Source: Gracilaria domingensis
Lineage: Eukaryota; Rhodophyta; Florideophyceae; Gracilariales; Gracilariaceae
Length of the DNA stretch: 64,000 nt
Assembly: GCA_022539475.1 (NCBI GenBank)
Contig: VCMS01000011.1
Location: 124,001 to 188,000 of the forward strand
Direction of reading: 5' to 3'
Shown here piece by piece: positions 33,708 through 43,429 of the stretch. Below the pieces are notes generated by a model, which was given only the letters and a program-made list of their open reading frames with translations, searched no databases and was not told where the DNA came from. The position numbers and the translations under genes were made by a program. The stretch's first letter is position 1; every line of letters begins with the position of its first letter.

Positions 33708-35171
33708 AATCGCCTTGCATGCCGCGGGTTTTATCCTGCCACAATCACCGTGGCCATGTTTTTCCTTACGATCTCGCGCCGGAAAAACGACCATTCATTT
33801 TCCTCATATGGACGTCCTCTTCGTCTTGCCTTCCCTTTGGCTGTATCGACTGCTACGTCATTCAATTCAAGATTGTGTTGGACGATTCTTCCCCAAACGG
33901 CATCTTGTGGTAAATGTCTATAATCATAGCAACCATTTGACCCTGCTTTTCCGGTTTCACTGAAAGCCGTCACCCAAATCCATGGATAATTTAAGATGTG
34001 TATCTCTATCAACCCGTGCCGACTGTTCTTCACGAACATCGCGATCCGATGTCCTCCTCGGAGCAGTAGCAGTTGGGAATCTATGCAATTATTTATCAAT
34101 GCATAGGTTGTAATGGGGAGGATTCCGGCAATTCATGCCTACCCTGGAACCACATCTGAACGTAATTCGCCTGCAATGGAAATTCAGCGAAGGTGAACAT
34201 ACTTCGTAGACCAGAGCAATGATACCAATCGATATACTGTATGATATTCTGCTCCTACAGTAGTAGAGTCGGACGGGTGTTTGTTTTGATGTTTGCGTTT
34301 GTGCCGTAGGTTCGAGAGAAACCTGCCAACAGCGGATAATGCATGGGATTCCCTACTTTCTACTAGAACTGGACAAAGTTCTACTATGGCCACTTTCGTC
34401 ATTCTTGTTGAACCCACAACGACTAAATTTTGCAACCGAATGCGGAACCACCCATTCGTTAGTCCCAACATTTTCACTGGGAAACGTGTGAGTTTACCCG
34501 CATATGTCGCAACACTAATGCCAGAGTCTCATGCGCGAGAGGCCTAACCCGGAAGCGTGCTCTTAGACTCATTCGATGGAAGAGGACGAGCATGATATTC
34601 CTCAGTGACCGCTTATATCTCCGAAGCAACTGATTGGCTGTGGATGGCTATGCACATGAAGGCATCCTGGATTACAAACACCAGTGCTTAACAGGTTTCA
34701 ACCAAGTGCTTCGGTACTCATCTGTTTGTTGGGCTTGAATCGTACCATGATGCACCCATGCACCAAGCCACGCTTCGGGGGTCAATCAATCCCGGAACGC
34801 CTTTCTTGCGACCAGTGATGTATGTTGACACAAGTCAGAAGCCTTCGTTCGTATGAAGTGTAACTCTTCAAACTGTAATTCCCGTTACCATGCGTAATGA
34901 CGTAAACGGTGCAAAGAAAAGCGCCGCATATAGCATTTATTCATTAGTACTGCTTAGGTTTTGGTGTCTCTGAAATCGTCGTCTGGTCTTTTCGTTTTAG
35001 TAACGTATCATCATCATCATGATACGTAACTATGACTGTATGGCAATCATACCCTCGTATGTATGATGCTTCATCTCGGGAACCAATGACAAAGAAAAAG
35101 GTATCTCAGCAAGGTCAATGCTCCTCTCGATACGAACGGTGTTTCCAGTTTTCAGATATGCAACTCAGTAT
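33708..35171. other. Intergenic, nothing recognised
   Basis: Open frames reach 122 codons (33731-34099, minus strand) without domains. A short palindrome, ACGTATCAT with its inverse around CATCATC, lies near 35003-35027. No transposon ends were found. Confidence 0.45.
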
Positions 35172-36335
35172 TTACCTTGCAGTTCGTTTCACCTCTACTT
35201 TCTTTACCCCCTTTCGCGTAGAACAAACGTTTGGAACGGTTCGCACCAGTGGTAAAGGCGGCGAGAAGAAGACAGGACCTCTTGGACTGATGATTACGTA
35301 CGGTAAGCGAGGAGCAATGAGTGGGAGCGAGCGAGAAGCATGCTGAACTTTTTGAATCGGGGGTATATACCATACGATCCCAGGAGTAGTGGCACATCGT
35401 GGAGTTATTGGTTGTACACGGACTGTTCTTATGTTGTCGTGTTGGGAAGCCGTAGATGCAACATGGGGCTCAAGCCGCGAGCCCACTGCAATGCCTGTCG
35501 TGCCGGACGCAGATTGAAAGCGTTTCTTGCGTATTTGGACCGGGGGCGTGCGTTGAGGAGGGGGTGGTGATTCCGCAGTCGGCGTTTGATATGGCAGAAC
35601 GTCGTCCTTTTGAAGTTGACGTTTTATAGAATTTGACACCGCGTCAAATCTCTCCTGCCATGAGTTAGGTTGCGGTTTAGAACGAAGATGGTTATGCTTG
35701 AGGATTCCTTTTAGTTCCCATACGCTCTTGTTCAAACGTAGTTTAGCGGTGATTGAAGCTTTGCATTTCTGTGGCTGTTTGAATCTCAGACATCTAAGTC
35801 GTGCTGATAGTCGACTTCTTGATCTTCTCGAGAAAGAACGACAGTATTGTACTCCGTACAAGTATCCTTCGTTCGCCAGATCGGCGATGAAATGTGGAAG
35901 ACTCGAGATTCTGTCTGGGACAACGTCTTGGTACTGACCGAAAACAAGTGATGAGGCAAGAGCGCGATCGAACGTTTCGTTGACAATTTGGTTCACGATG
36001 GATTGGGTTGTATGCTGTGCGCAATTCGCTGGCTTACGCGGACTCGTAGCTTTGTTGAGAATGTCAGAAAGAATTTCATTGGAAACTGTAGTGGCAACAG
36101 AATGAGTTCGTCTCCTCTTCCTTAGTCTTGAAAATGATCTATGACTTGTAGCGGTCACGTTGGCATCTGATGTGACATCAGCGCCATCAAGTTGGTTGCC
36201 TTCGCGGGAGACAGCTGTAGGATATGATACGGTGCTCTCCGATAGTTGCAACCGAAGGAGAGGGCAGCAACGCATCGAGAAATCGTCGTCGATTTGTGTT
36301 GGTATGACTCTTGGGGTTTCCGAGGCTTGAATCAT
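35172..36335 (-). CDS. Unknown protein with FLYWCH/WRKY-GCM1-like zinc motif
   Basis: A 387-aa basic protein. Residues 180-217 (CLRFKQPQKCKASITAKL ... HNH) have the C-x8-C-x22-H-x-H arrangement with CKA and HNH typical of FLYWCH and FAR1/WRKY-GCM1 zinc domains, which are DNA-binding and common in transposases and their domesticated derivatives. A basic stretch RLRKRRR (70-76) could be a nuclear signal. The Pro-rich C-terminus (PPPPQRTPP, about 254-262) looks disordered. No transposase catalytic domain is seen. Head to head with TAF10, 400 bases apart. Coding status is supported by length and the motif. Confidence 0.55.
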   Translation of the reverse strand: MIQASETPRVIPTQIDDDFSMRCCPLLRLQLSESTVSYPTAVSREGNQLDGADVTSDANVTATSHRSFSRLRKRRRTHSVATTVSNEILSDILNKATSPRKPANCAQHTTQSIVNQIVNETFDRALASSLVFGQYQDVVPDRISSLPHFIADLANEGYLYGVQYCRSFSRRSRSRLSARLRCLRFKQPQKCKASITAKLRLNKSVWELKGILKHNHLRSKPQPNSWQERFDAVSNSIKRQLQKDDVLPYQTPTAESPPPPQRTPPVQIRKKRFQSASGTTGIAVGSRLEPHVASTASQHDNIRTVRVQPITPRCATTPGIVWYIPPIQKVQHASRSLPLIAPRLPYVIISPRGPVFFSPPLPLVRTVPNVCSTRKGVKKVEVKRTAR

Positions 36336-36735
36336 TGCAGGTGGTAGATGAGGGCTTCCACGTCATTGCTTCACGCATGCGCGAAAGCGAGCAAGCGTTG
36401 AAAGCTTAGGTCGAACGCCGACGCCGAGAAATCCGTACAAGGTATAAGGACACCGTCGGAATACCGCGTCTTCGTTTTAGCTAGGTACGTTCCAAGAGAG
36501 GGAAACGACTGCATTTCCAGGAAACTCGAACGACACAGGACACGAAGTGTGCTCCTAGCCTATCGACTACAGTAGGAGGCGTGCGCAGCACCTGTCCGAA
36601 AAAGTGCCATTTGGCCTTTGGCGCGCAGGAATAAAATTTTGTTGAGCGCGCCTTCGGCGTTGCGCCCTTGCACCGCTGGTTGTCCTCAACAAATTGGCGC
36701 ATCACCTCTGGCAGTACTGCGAACGAACTTGCAAA

Positions 36736-37164
36736 ATGGAGTCCATCAACTCCCCGCAAGAGCGCTACGAACTGGAGAAATTCGTAGCCAGTCTCGACGA
36801 GTACGTCCCGACGCTCCCCGATAACCTGGTATCCCATTTTCTCAATCGAGCCGGCTTCCAATCCGAAGACATTCGCGTTCGTCGTCTCGTCGCCCTTGCC
36901 ACCCAAAAATTCATCGCAGATGTTGCAAACGAGTCTATTGCCCGCTCTCGCATGCGTCTTGCGGCAATGCCCGCTCCGAAGAAGGGGCGAGAGCACATGA
37001 AACTCGTCCTCACTATGGAAGATCTGGAAAGTGCTTTGCGCGAATTTGGCGTCAACGTCAAGAAGCCGCCTTACTTTGCTGATTCCACAACCGCTGGCTC
37101 GGAACATGTAATTGTACCAAAGACAAACCAGGCACAACCTAACGTGCCAAAGCCCAAGACTTGA
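36736..37164 (+). CDS. TAF10: TFIID/SAGA subunit TAF10
   Basis: A 142-aa histone-fold subunit shared by TFIID and SAGA-type complexes. The histone fold spans about 10-110: LDEYVPTLPDNLVSHFLNRA at 20-39 is the family's signature first helix region, followed by RRLVALATQKFIADVANE (49-66) and LTMEDLESALREFGVN (92-107). PPYFAD follows as in other TAF10 proteins. Family members often have long disordered N-termini; here only a short one. The start is ATG 36736 (MESINSPQ); the frame is open further up, but that part has no TAF10 features. Single exon. Confidence 0.93.
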   Translation: MESINSPQERYELEKFVASLDEYVPTLPDNLVSHFLNRAGFQSEDIRVRRLVALATQKFIADVANESIARSRMRLAAMPAPKKGREHMKLVLTMEDLESALREFGVNVKKPPYFADSTTAGSEHVIVPKTNQAQPNVPKPKT

Positions 37165-37409
37165 TCTCCTATTCACTCCGCTGTACCGTATTTGAATTCT
37201 CACCGTTCAACTTTTGGGCGCAGTATACCCTTCTTTCTAGAGTCACAATGTACATTGCTCAAGTACAAATGATTTTCTGAGGACAAGTTCTTAGTACCAG
37301 TTTTATCGGTTGGTTATTGAAATGCTTACCATGTCTTCTATGTGGATGATCCAACTGCTAAAATCGTTGTGGGTGCATATATCACTTGAAGGGTGTGGCG
37401 CAAAGGACA

Positions 37410-38648
37410 CTATGCTGTACCCTCGGGATTATACCGCAAGACGACACCATTAGAGCCCAGCGCGAATGCGGTGTCCTTTCCGAAGAACTTGATTCGATAA
37501 ATGTTTGCTCCCACTTTGCCCGTCTTGTCATCTCGTCTCCACGAAGTCCCACCATCTTCCGAACGATAAAGCGTCCCGCCTCCTACCGCAGCCCATACTT
37601 CGGATGTTTCAGGTCTGAATGCAACATCCAGAATGCCGTAACCACCAGAGCGAATATCCACCTTGTTAAATTTAAGCAAATCCGTGCTTTCAAGATTAGG
37701 ATTCTTTTCGGTGAACGACAGTCCACCCCCTCGTGTTGCCATCCACACTCCATCATTTACATCGTTATTGACAAAGCCCATCGACTGAATACGTCGCGAA
37801 GAATCCCTAGCATGCGGGATCCAAAACTCCTGACCCGGCTTCCACGTGAGAAAGAAATTTCCTCGTGACGAGATGGCAAGATATGCGCCGTACGCATCCC
37901 GGAGCACTTGAATGATGGAGCCAGTAAAGTATGAAGCGCCAGTGACTCCAGAAGAGATTGTACGATTCAGTGTGGCATCAATGGTCTCGCGCACTTGAGC
38001 CTTCCAGTTTCGACCGCTGTTCTCGGTGACGTAGACCGCGCCCGCATTGGTAGTCATTTCGGCTTTCTGCGGGCCCAGGGCGGTAATAGCAACCGGTTCT
38101 CCTGGCAATTTGGGACTCAGCGGCACACGCTCCCACGATTTTCCAGAGTCAGAGGTATGAAGCAAAAGCGAGGGCTTCCCAATCACCCAGCCTTCCTGTC
38201 CTCGGAAGGTAACAACCTCAAAGCGATAGTTGAGCTCCTCATCGGCGTCCAGACGAGCAAACGTGCGCGGTTGCCATGTGACGCCGCGATCAAAAGTCTC
38301 AGCGACGGTGCCGCGAGAGCCGACCAGAAAGCCGTGCGAGGGGTCGACGGGGGAAAAGTCGATGTCGTATATGGTCTCGCCCGAATCCAACTCGACCTGG
38401 CTCCAGGCGGGCGGCGTTAGCACTCGCTCGGCCTTGGAGGGCGGCGCGGGAAGCTGCAGAGCTGCCAGCGCGGCAGCGGAAAGAAACGAACGACGATGCA
38501 ACTTGAAGGAAGAATCGGATTGATCGACGGCGCTCGACATTCGCGTGCGCGCCGCATTGCGGCGCCCCGTGGCGGGCTCCGAGAGACGCGATGCGAAAGA
38601 AGCGGCGCGCAGCGGGGCGGACGGGACAAAGAACAAATGAGACGCCAT
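37410..38648 (-). CDS. HCF136: Photosystem II assembly factor HCF136/Ycf48
   Basis: A 412-aa thylakoid-lumen beta-propeller that helps assemble the D1-D2 photosystem II reaction centre. Residues 1-50 form a Ser/Arg-rich plastid transit region. HRRSFLSAAALAAL at 51-64 is a twin-arginine lumen signal, with likely cleavage near SKA-ER (71-74). The mature protein starts TPPAWSQVELDSGETIYDIDF, as in HCF136, and repeats BNR-like propeller motifs (for example DRGVTW, DSGKSW, NSGRNW, DGGTSW). The start at 38648 (MASHLFF) is chosen; the frame is open to 39113, but the extension is Arg-rich leader overlapping the divergent gene. Single exon. Divergent partner at 38998, 349 bases away. Confidence 0.95.
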   Translation of the reverse strand: MASHLFFVPSAPLRAASFASRLSEPATGRRNAARTRMSSAVDQSDSSFKLHRRSFLSAAALAALQLPAPPSKAERVLTPPAWSQVELDSGETIYDIDFSPVDPSHGFLVGSRGTVAETFDRGVTWQPRTFARLDADEELNYRFEVVTFRGQEGWVIGKPSLLLHTSDSGKSWERVPLSPKLPGEPVAITALGPQKAEMTTNAGAVYVTENSGRNWKAQVRETIDATLNRTISSGVTGASYFTGSIIQVLRDAYGAYLAISSRGNFFLTWKPGQEFWIPHARDSSRRIQSMGFVNNDVNDGVWMATRGGGLSFTEKNPNLESTDLLKFNKVDIRSGGYGILDVAFRPETSEVWAAVGGGTLYRSEDGGTSWRRDDKTGKVGANIYRIKFFGKDTAFALGSNGVVLRYNPEGTA

Positions 38649-38997
38649 GATAAGCGTTGCAGTCGAGCGCGGGGACGAGGGCGAGGTGCGACGGTCCCAG
38701 CGGCGACGCGGGGCGATCGCCCGGGGCGGCTCGAGGCGTATACGTAACGAGGCGCCAAAAAGGTGCGTGGCGAGGCGATGAGGAGATTGGCGGCGCAGCG
38801 CAGTAATCTCAGCGAGCACCTCGCGGCCGCTGATTCGCGCGCATTGCGGCTGCGAGCGGCAGTTGGGGCTCAGCCGCGTCCAACCGCGACGCTCCGTGCG
38901 TGAAGCGACGTCCGAAATTACTGCAGCGCCTGAATTTGATCCCCGCGGAGCACGAAGCGTTTCGTCCCGCGGCCTCCCTCGATGCGCGCGCACCGCC
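38649..38997. promoter_or_regulatory. Shared divergent promoter region
   Basis: 349 bases, GC-rich, between the start codons of HCF136 (minus) and the predicted plastid membrane protein (plus). No TATA box was recognised. The layout suggests coordinate expression of two plastid proteins. Confidence 0.5.
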
Positions 38998-39921
38998 ATG
39001 AAGCTCGCGGCCTTCCTCCCCGCCGCGCCGCTGCTGTCACGCGCGCGCTCCGCGCGGGCTGCTGCCAAACAAACCGCGCGCAAGCGGCTTAGCCGGCGGC
39101 GACCGCGGCTCACCCCGATGTGCCGCGCTCCACCCGCGCCAGAGTCGTCTTCTGTGCCCCCGCTGCTGTGGCGCGTGCCACCCGCCGTCGCCTACCTTGT
39201 CTACATGGACCATCTGTTTCTGCAGTCTCCAACCGGTGGTATCTCACTTTCCACCAGCTTCAACGAAGCCTTGCAGCTCTCGCTCAATTTTTGCTACATC
39301 ACGCCGCTGATAAACGCTCAAACGGCGCCCGCGTTGCACCCCGTGCTCGAAGCTTTGTTCAACCTTGTCGTTGCATGGGCGCTTCTTCTATTCGGCTTCA
39401 TGTCCGAAGACAATCCGACCAGAACAAGGCCGCCGTCAGCCGCACTTTTCTTCGCTGGGGCAGCATTTCTGACCAACATTTTTTACATGCCATATCTCAT
39501 CTTCCGGGAGAAGCCAACGAGTGACGCACGAAGCCCTTCGAATGCAATTCAGCGACTTGGAGAATCTATCTATCTACCGGTATTCTGCGTCGGCTTGACT
39601 TCCATTTCTGCTGCGTGGGCACTTTTTGCACGCCCGGAATACGGCAATTTGCAAACACGTATCGCTTCTTTCAAACACATCCTTTTCTCCGACATACTGG
39701 CGTATTCATTCGGAGTTGATTTAATCATGTTTTCCCTTTTCCAATCATGGCTCGTGCGAGACGACGCCAATCGACGCACGTGGAGCGATGATTCCATCAA
39801 GACATTGGCAGTCAACGCCACAGCAGTACCTTTTCTCGGCTTGGCTTACTACCTTATCCAACGAGCAAGATACGCAAGCTACAACAAACAAGAACGAACG
39901 AGTGAAAGCAAAACAGAATAA
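38998..39921 (+). CDS. Predicted plastid multi-pass membrane protein
   Basis: A 307-aa protein. The first about 55 residues are rich in Ala/Arg/Ser with no acidic residues (MKLAAFLPAAPLLSRARSAR), typical of a transit peptide. About six hydrophobic segments follow, including LEALFNLVVAWALLLFGF, AALFFAGAAFLTNIFYM, VFCVGLTSISAAWALF and AVPFLGLAYYLI. The pattern of a start near MDHLFLQSP and LNFCYITPLINAQTAP resembles uncharacterised plastid membrane proteins of algae and plants; no enzymatic motif is visible. ATG 38998 is chosen because upstream codons overlap the HCF136 leader. Ends 21 bases before the convergent transporter gene. Confidence 0.7.
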   Translation: MKLAAFLPAAPLLSRARSARAAAKQTARKRLSRRRPRLTPMCRAPPAPESSSVPPLLWRVPPAVAYLVYMDHLFLQSPTGGISLSTSFNEALQLSLNFCYITPLINAQTAPALHPVLEALFNLVVAWALLLFGFMSEDNPTRTRPPSAALFFAGAAFLTNIFYMPYLIFREKPTSDARSPSNAIQRLGESIYLPVFCVGLTSISAAWALFARPEYGNLQTRIASFKHILFSDILAYSFGVDLIMFSLFQSWLVRDDANRRTWSDDSIKTLAVNATAVPFLGLAYYLIQRARYASYNKQERTSESKTE

Positions 39922-39942
39922 ACGAATGAAGCGTGCATACGT

Positions 39943-41073
39943 TCAGGCTTTGAAACTGAGCATGGCCTTGAACGAGCGCGTACTAAACGGTTGGTCACCC
40001 ATGGCCACTTTGGACACACACGCCGAGACAATGAACAATGCACCGATGAAGGCATTGAACTGCATGGTTTCACCACACATGTACGAGGCAAGAGCAGCAG
40101 CCCAGAGTGGCTCGGTAGACAACAGAACAGCCATCTCACTCGCATGCACTCGTTTCAACGCCACATTCTGCAACCACACAGCAAGCGCAGTGGTGACGAC
40201 GCCCGTATACAGCGTACAAAGACCAAGGTCCAGATTGGAAAACGTCGCCGAAATTGCGAAACCACCCGTGTCGACAACGCTCCATAGCGTTGACAACGCG
40301 GCAATGACCGCCAGCTGAATCGACGACAGAGCGGCCACCTTGTCCGGGTAGTTTGCCGTGGCGCGTTCGTTCAAGGCAAAGCCCGCGGCGAACGCAACAG
40401 CCTGCAAAAGAGCGAAGATATCATTGACGCCAAACGGCAAACCATTCGATGCCTCCAGAAACGTGACCCCCACGACGGCAAGCAAAGCAGGCACAAGCAG
40501 CGATCCAAACGACTGACGATCACGACTCGCAAACAGCCAAAGTCCCGACCTCTGCAACAGCGGCACAATCAGCACCGCCAGCGCGCAGCAAAACGCGCTG
40601 GTGGAGGCGTGCGCGTTCACACCGCTCAGCGACAAAGCCTGCGTGAAATAGCCCGCAAACACAAAGGCGCCCACCACAACGGCGTCGCGCAAGAACTGCG
40701 GCGTGCAGCGCGCGCGCGCGGCGAACGGCAGGGAGACGAGCGACGCCAGGGTGAAGCGCGCGCACGCACACAGCGACGGCGCGAGCTCGGTGGCCTGCAC
40801 GTGCTTGACGACGGCGAAGTTGGTGCCCCAGATGGCGGCCACCAGCAGCACGAGCGCGCGAGGCGCCAGGTACGAGAGCTGCGGCGCGTGCGCCGGCGGC
40901 GCTGGCGACGGCGGCGATGACGGCGGCGGCGGCGACGAGACGGCGCGCATGCGCGGCGCGGCGGCTCGCGCGGCGCGCGACGGCCGCGGCGCGACGCGCG
41001 GCGGCGCTGCCGCCGACGCGGACGCGGAAGCGGATGCGGCGCGCAGCGGGTGCGATGCGATGAAGGCGGGCAT
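39943..41073 (-). CDS. EamA/DMT-family transporter, probably plastid
   Basis: A 376-aa member of the drug/metabolite transporter superfamily with two EamA halves, about ten membrane helices. The first helix is ALVLLVAAIWGTNFAVVKH (73-91), with the family's WGTNF motif. The second half includes LYTGVVTTALAVWLQNVALK and a LSTEPLWAAALASY segment that is characteristic of EamA proteins. Residues 1-65 are Ala/Arg/Ser/Pro-rich and look like a plastid transit peptide. The start at 41073 (MPAFIAS) is chosen; the upstream frame consists of Ala repeats from a GCGGCGATG microsatellite. Substrate unknown; plastid relatives export amino acids or metabolites. Confidence 0.85.
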   Translation of the reverse strand: MPAFIASHPLRAASASASASAAAPPRVAPRPSRAARAAAPRMRAVSSPPPPSSPPSPAPPAHAPQLSYLAPRALVLLVAAIWGTNFAVVKHVQATELAPSLCACARFTLASLVSLPFAARARCTPQFLRDAVVVGAFVFAGYFTQALSLSGVNAHASTSAFCCALAVLIVPLLQRSGLWLFASRDRQSFGSLLVPALLAVVGVTFLEASNGLPFGVNDIFALLQAVAFAAGFALNERATANYPDKVAALSSIQLAVIAALSTLWSVVDTGGFAISATFSNLDLGLCTLYTGVVTTALAVWLQNVALKRVHASEMAVLLSTEPLWAAALASYMCGETMQFNAFIGALFIVSACVSKVAMGDQPFSTRSFKAMLSFKA

Positions 41074-41460
41074 CGTGCGCGGTGCGTCGGTGCACGCGGC
41101 GGCGATGGCGGCGGCGATGGCGGCGGCGATGGCGGCGTGGCCGGCGGCCGCTTTGCTCGGCGCAGAGCGTCTGCACCTCGCGCGCATGTGGCGCGTGCTC
41201 GCGGCGATCGCGTCGACCAATCGTCAGCCGAAACGGCGCCACACGTGTAGGGTTCGCGTATAATCGCATCCGCCGCCACGCCGCGCGCGCCTGGAGAGCG
41301 GCGCTGGGGCGCGCGTCTGCGTCGTGTGCGACGTGTGCGCGGCGCGCCGAACGACGCAGCGCCCCGCGGCGCGCGCGTCCGCCGCCGTTGACAGATGAGC
41401 GCGCGCGGCGGCTGCCGGCGGCGAGGGCGGCGGCCAGTTGTGCGGGCAGCTCGCGCGCAA
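41074..41460. promoter_or_regulatory. Divergent promoter between EamA transporter and UTP7
   Basis: 387 GC-rich bases separate the two start codons. A trinucleotide/dodecamer microsatellite based on GGCGGCGAT occupies about 41098-41137 next to the transporter start. No TATA box was identified. Confidence 0.45.
41098..41137. repeat. GGCGGCGATGGC microsatellite
   Basis: About three tandem copies of a 12-base unit (GGCGGCGATGGC). On the minus strand it would code Ala-rich sequence if translated, but it lies upstream of the chosen transporter start. Confidence 0.7.
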
Positions 41461-43104
41461 ATGGGCGGTGGGTCGCGCGCTCGCGCGCCGAAGCTCACGC
41501 CGCTCTCCGATGTGAAGCCCACCGCGCGGAAGCGCGTTGCGCGCGCGAACCGCGCCGCGCAGCGCGCGTACGACGTGCGCCGCGAAGTCAACGATGCGGC
41601 CGTGCTGCAGACCGACGCGCCGGGCCTGCTACAGCCCCAGAGCGAGCTGGAGCACACGTACCACTTTACGCAGAGTGCGCTCGACGGCAATGTCGACATG
41701 GCCACCATGTCCAAGGCGCGCTTCGAGATGCACCTGGCCGGCTCGCGCCTCACGCCCTATCATACCGCGTGCTACTCGCGCTCGTCCAGGTCGCTTTTGC
41801 TGGCGAGTCGGCTGGGCCATGTGGCGCTCATGGACTGGAGGTCCTTCAAGTTGCATACCGAGCTCATGCTCAATGAGACTGTGCGTTCCGCCACTTTCTT
41901 GCACAACGACTCCTTCTTCGCCACGGCGCAGAAGCAGTTCGCTTATGTATACGATGCCAACGGCCTGCAGCTGCACGTGCTGAGGAATCATCGAGATCCG
42001 GACAACCTGGTGTTTCTGCCGCATCATTTGCTGCTGGCGTCCACTTCAAGCCGCGCCGCCGTTCACGGACGCCTGGTGTATACCGATACTTCCACGGGTC
42101 AAGTACTCAATGAACATGATTACGCTGCTCGTCACCTCAGATTGAACGCCGCCACCGATGCGTGCGCCAATTTTTCGAATGGAGTCGTTCATCTGGCGCA
42201 TACGTCGGGCGTTGTGTCGCTGTGGTCCCCGATCACGGGTCGCCCCCTGGCTCGTATGCTCACGCATCATTCTGCAGTCAATCACGTGGCTGTGGAGCCT
42301 AGCGGCCGTTATATGTTCACCACTGGCGATGATTCCGTCCTGGCCTGTTGGGATCTGCGAACGTATCGAAAACTGTTTCAGTGCCGCACTCCGAAGGCCG
42401 CTACCTCTCTTTGTGTATCACAGCGTCAGTTGGTTGCATTCTCGTTCGGCGCTTCCGTGCAGGTCTGGGCGCCCTTTTCGAACCGCGGTGACTTGTCCAC
42501 GCTTGAGAAGCGAACTCAACCGTACATGAAACAGACTTATCCCGGATCCGTCATTACCGGTCTTAACTTTTGTCCGTTTGAGGATGTTCTTGCTGTGTGT
42601 CATGAGAGCGGAGTTCGCAACATGATCGTACCTGGCGCAGGAGAACCTACGTTTGATACAAATGCTCCAAATCCGTACGAAACACGGAAACAGCGGACGC
42701 AGAACGAAGTTCGCACTCTGATCGACAAGCTACCACCGGCGTCCATTGTATTAGACCCGTCTACAATAGGAGCCATTGACCAAGATCCCCATGAACGCTT
42801 GCGTGAAATTCGGGAACAACAACGGTACGCCAATTTGGAGAAGATTCGAAAGAAGAGTACTAAAAAGAAACAGAAAGGGCGAAACAAGATTTCCAAGCGT
42901 GTTAAGAGGGCTCAAGAGAATGCTATGCAATCTAGGGCGCTTCAGGGGGTGCAGGAACGAGAGGAACGACGGAAGACGAAGGAGCAAGCAGAACGAATTC
43001 GAGAAAAGGATTTCAAGGATGCCAAGGCTGGCATTCGTCCTGGTGGCGTGGGGTCCACGGCTCCTCTACCAGACGCGCTGCAGCGCTTTGTGAGGAAGAA
43101 GTGA
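41461..43104 (+). CDS. UTP7: U3 snoRNP / SSU processome protein UTP7 (WDR46)
   Basis: A 547-aa nucleolar WD40 protein of the small-subunit processome, needed for 18S rRNA maturation. The N-terminus is basic. A helical segment with LEHTYHFTQSALDGNVDMAT precedes the WD repeats (about 100-340), for example TTGDDSVLACWDLRT. The BING4CT domain follows from about 361 (GSVITGLNFCPFEDVLAVCH), including the strongly conserved GAGEPTFDTNAPNPYETRKQ and SIVLDP region. The C-terminal tail is Lys/Arg/Glu-rich. The start at 41461 (MGGGSRAR) is chosen over an in-frame ATG at 41395 that adds only Arg-rich residues. Single exon. Confidence 0.95.
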   Translation: MGGGSRARAPKLTPLSDVKPTARKRVARANRAAQRAYDVRREVNDAAVLQTDAPGLLQPQSELEHTYHFTQSALDGNVDMATMSKARFEMHLAGSRLTPYHTACYSRSSRSLLLASRLGHVALMDWRSFKLHTELMLNETVRSATFLHNDSFFATAQKQFAYVYDANGLQLHVLRNHRDPDNLVFLPHHLLLASTSSRAAVHGRLVYTDTSTGQVLNEHDYAARHLRLNAATDACANFSNGVVHLAHTSGVVSLWSPITGRPLARMLTHHSAVNHVAVEPSGRYMFTTGDDSVLACWDLRTYRKLFQCRTPKAATSLCVSQRQLVAFSFGASVQVWAPFSNRGDLSTLEKRTQPYMKQTYPGSVITGLNFCPFEDVLAVCHESGVRNMIVPGAGEPTFDTNAPNPYETRKQRTQNEVRTLIDKLPPASIVLDPSTIGAIDQDPHERLREIREQQRYANLEKIRKKSTKKKQKGRNKISKRVKRAQENAMQSRALQGVQEREERRKTKEQAERIREKDFKDAKAGIRPGGVGSTAPLPDALQRFVRKK

Positions 43105-43429
43105 AACTCGTATACAGTATAATTTCGCAGCATTGTACACGCAGTCACGCGCTTAGTCACGCACATGAGAGTTACGCCGACCTGTTCGCTGTAGTGCCGG
43201 TCGATATATGTATAGGTTTTCTGTCGACGGTCTGGCGGCAAGTCATTGGATCTCGAGCAGAGGTTTACCAACCGCGCCGTCTGCGAAAGTACACGTCCTC
43301 GACATGCAGAGGCTTTTGGAATCTTGACATCGGCATACTCAAATAACAAGAAGAGCGAGGGATACACTGCAGATGAGCTCGCTACATTACGAGCTCTCTT
43401 TCTGCCCACCACGGATTGGATTGTAGAAG
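43105..43429. other. Intergenic, nothing recognised
   Basis: 325 bases between UTP7 and an unknown gene on the same strand. Presumably the UTP7 3' UTR and the next promoter. Confidence 0.4.

Noticed and set aside
40626-41753. Arg-rich frames across the transporter/UTP7 promoter on the minus strand
   Set aside because: Composition artefact overlapping two well-supported genes in other frames.
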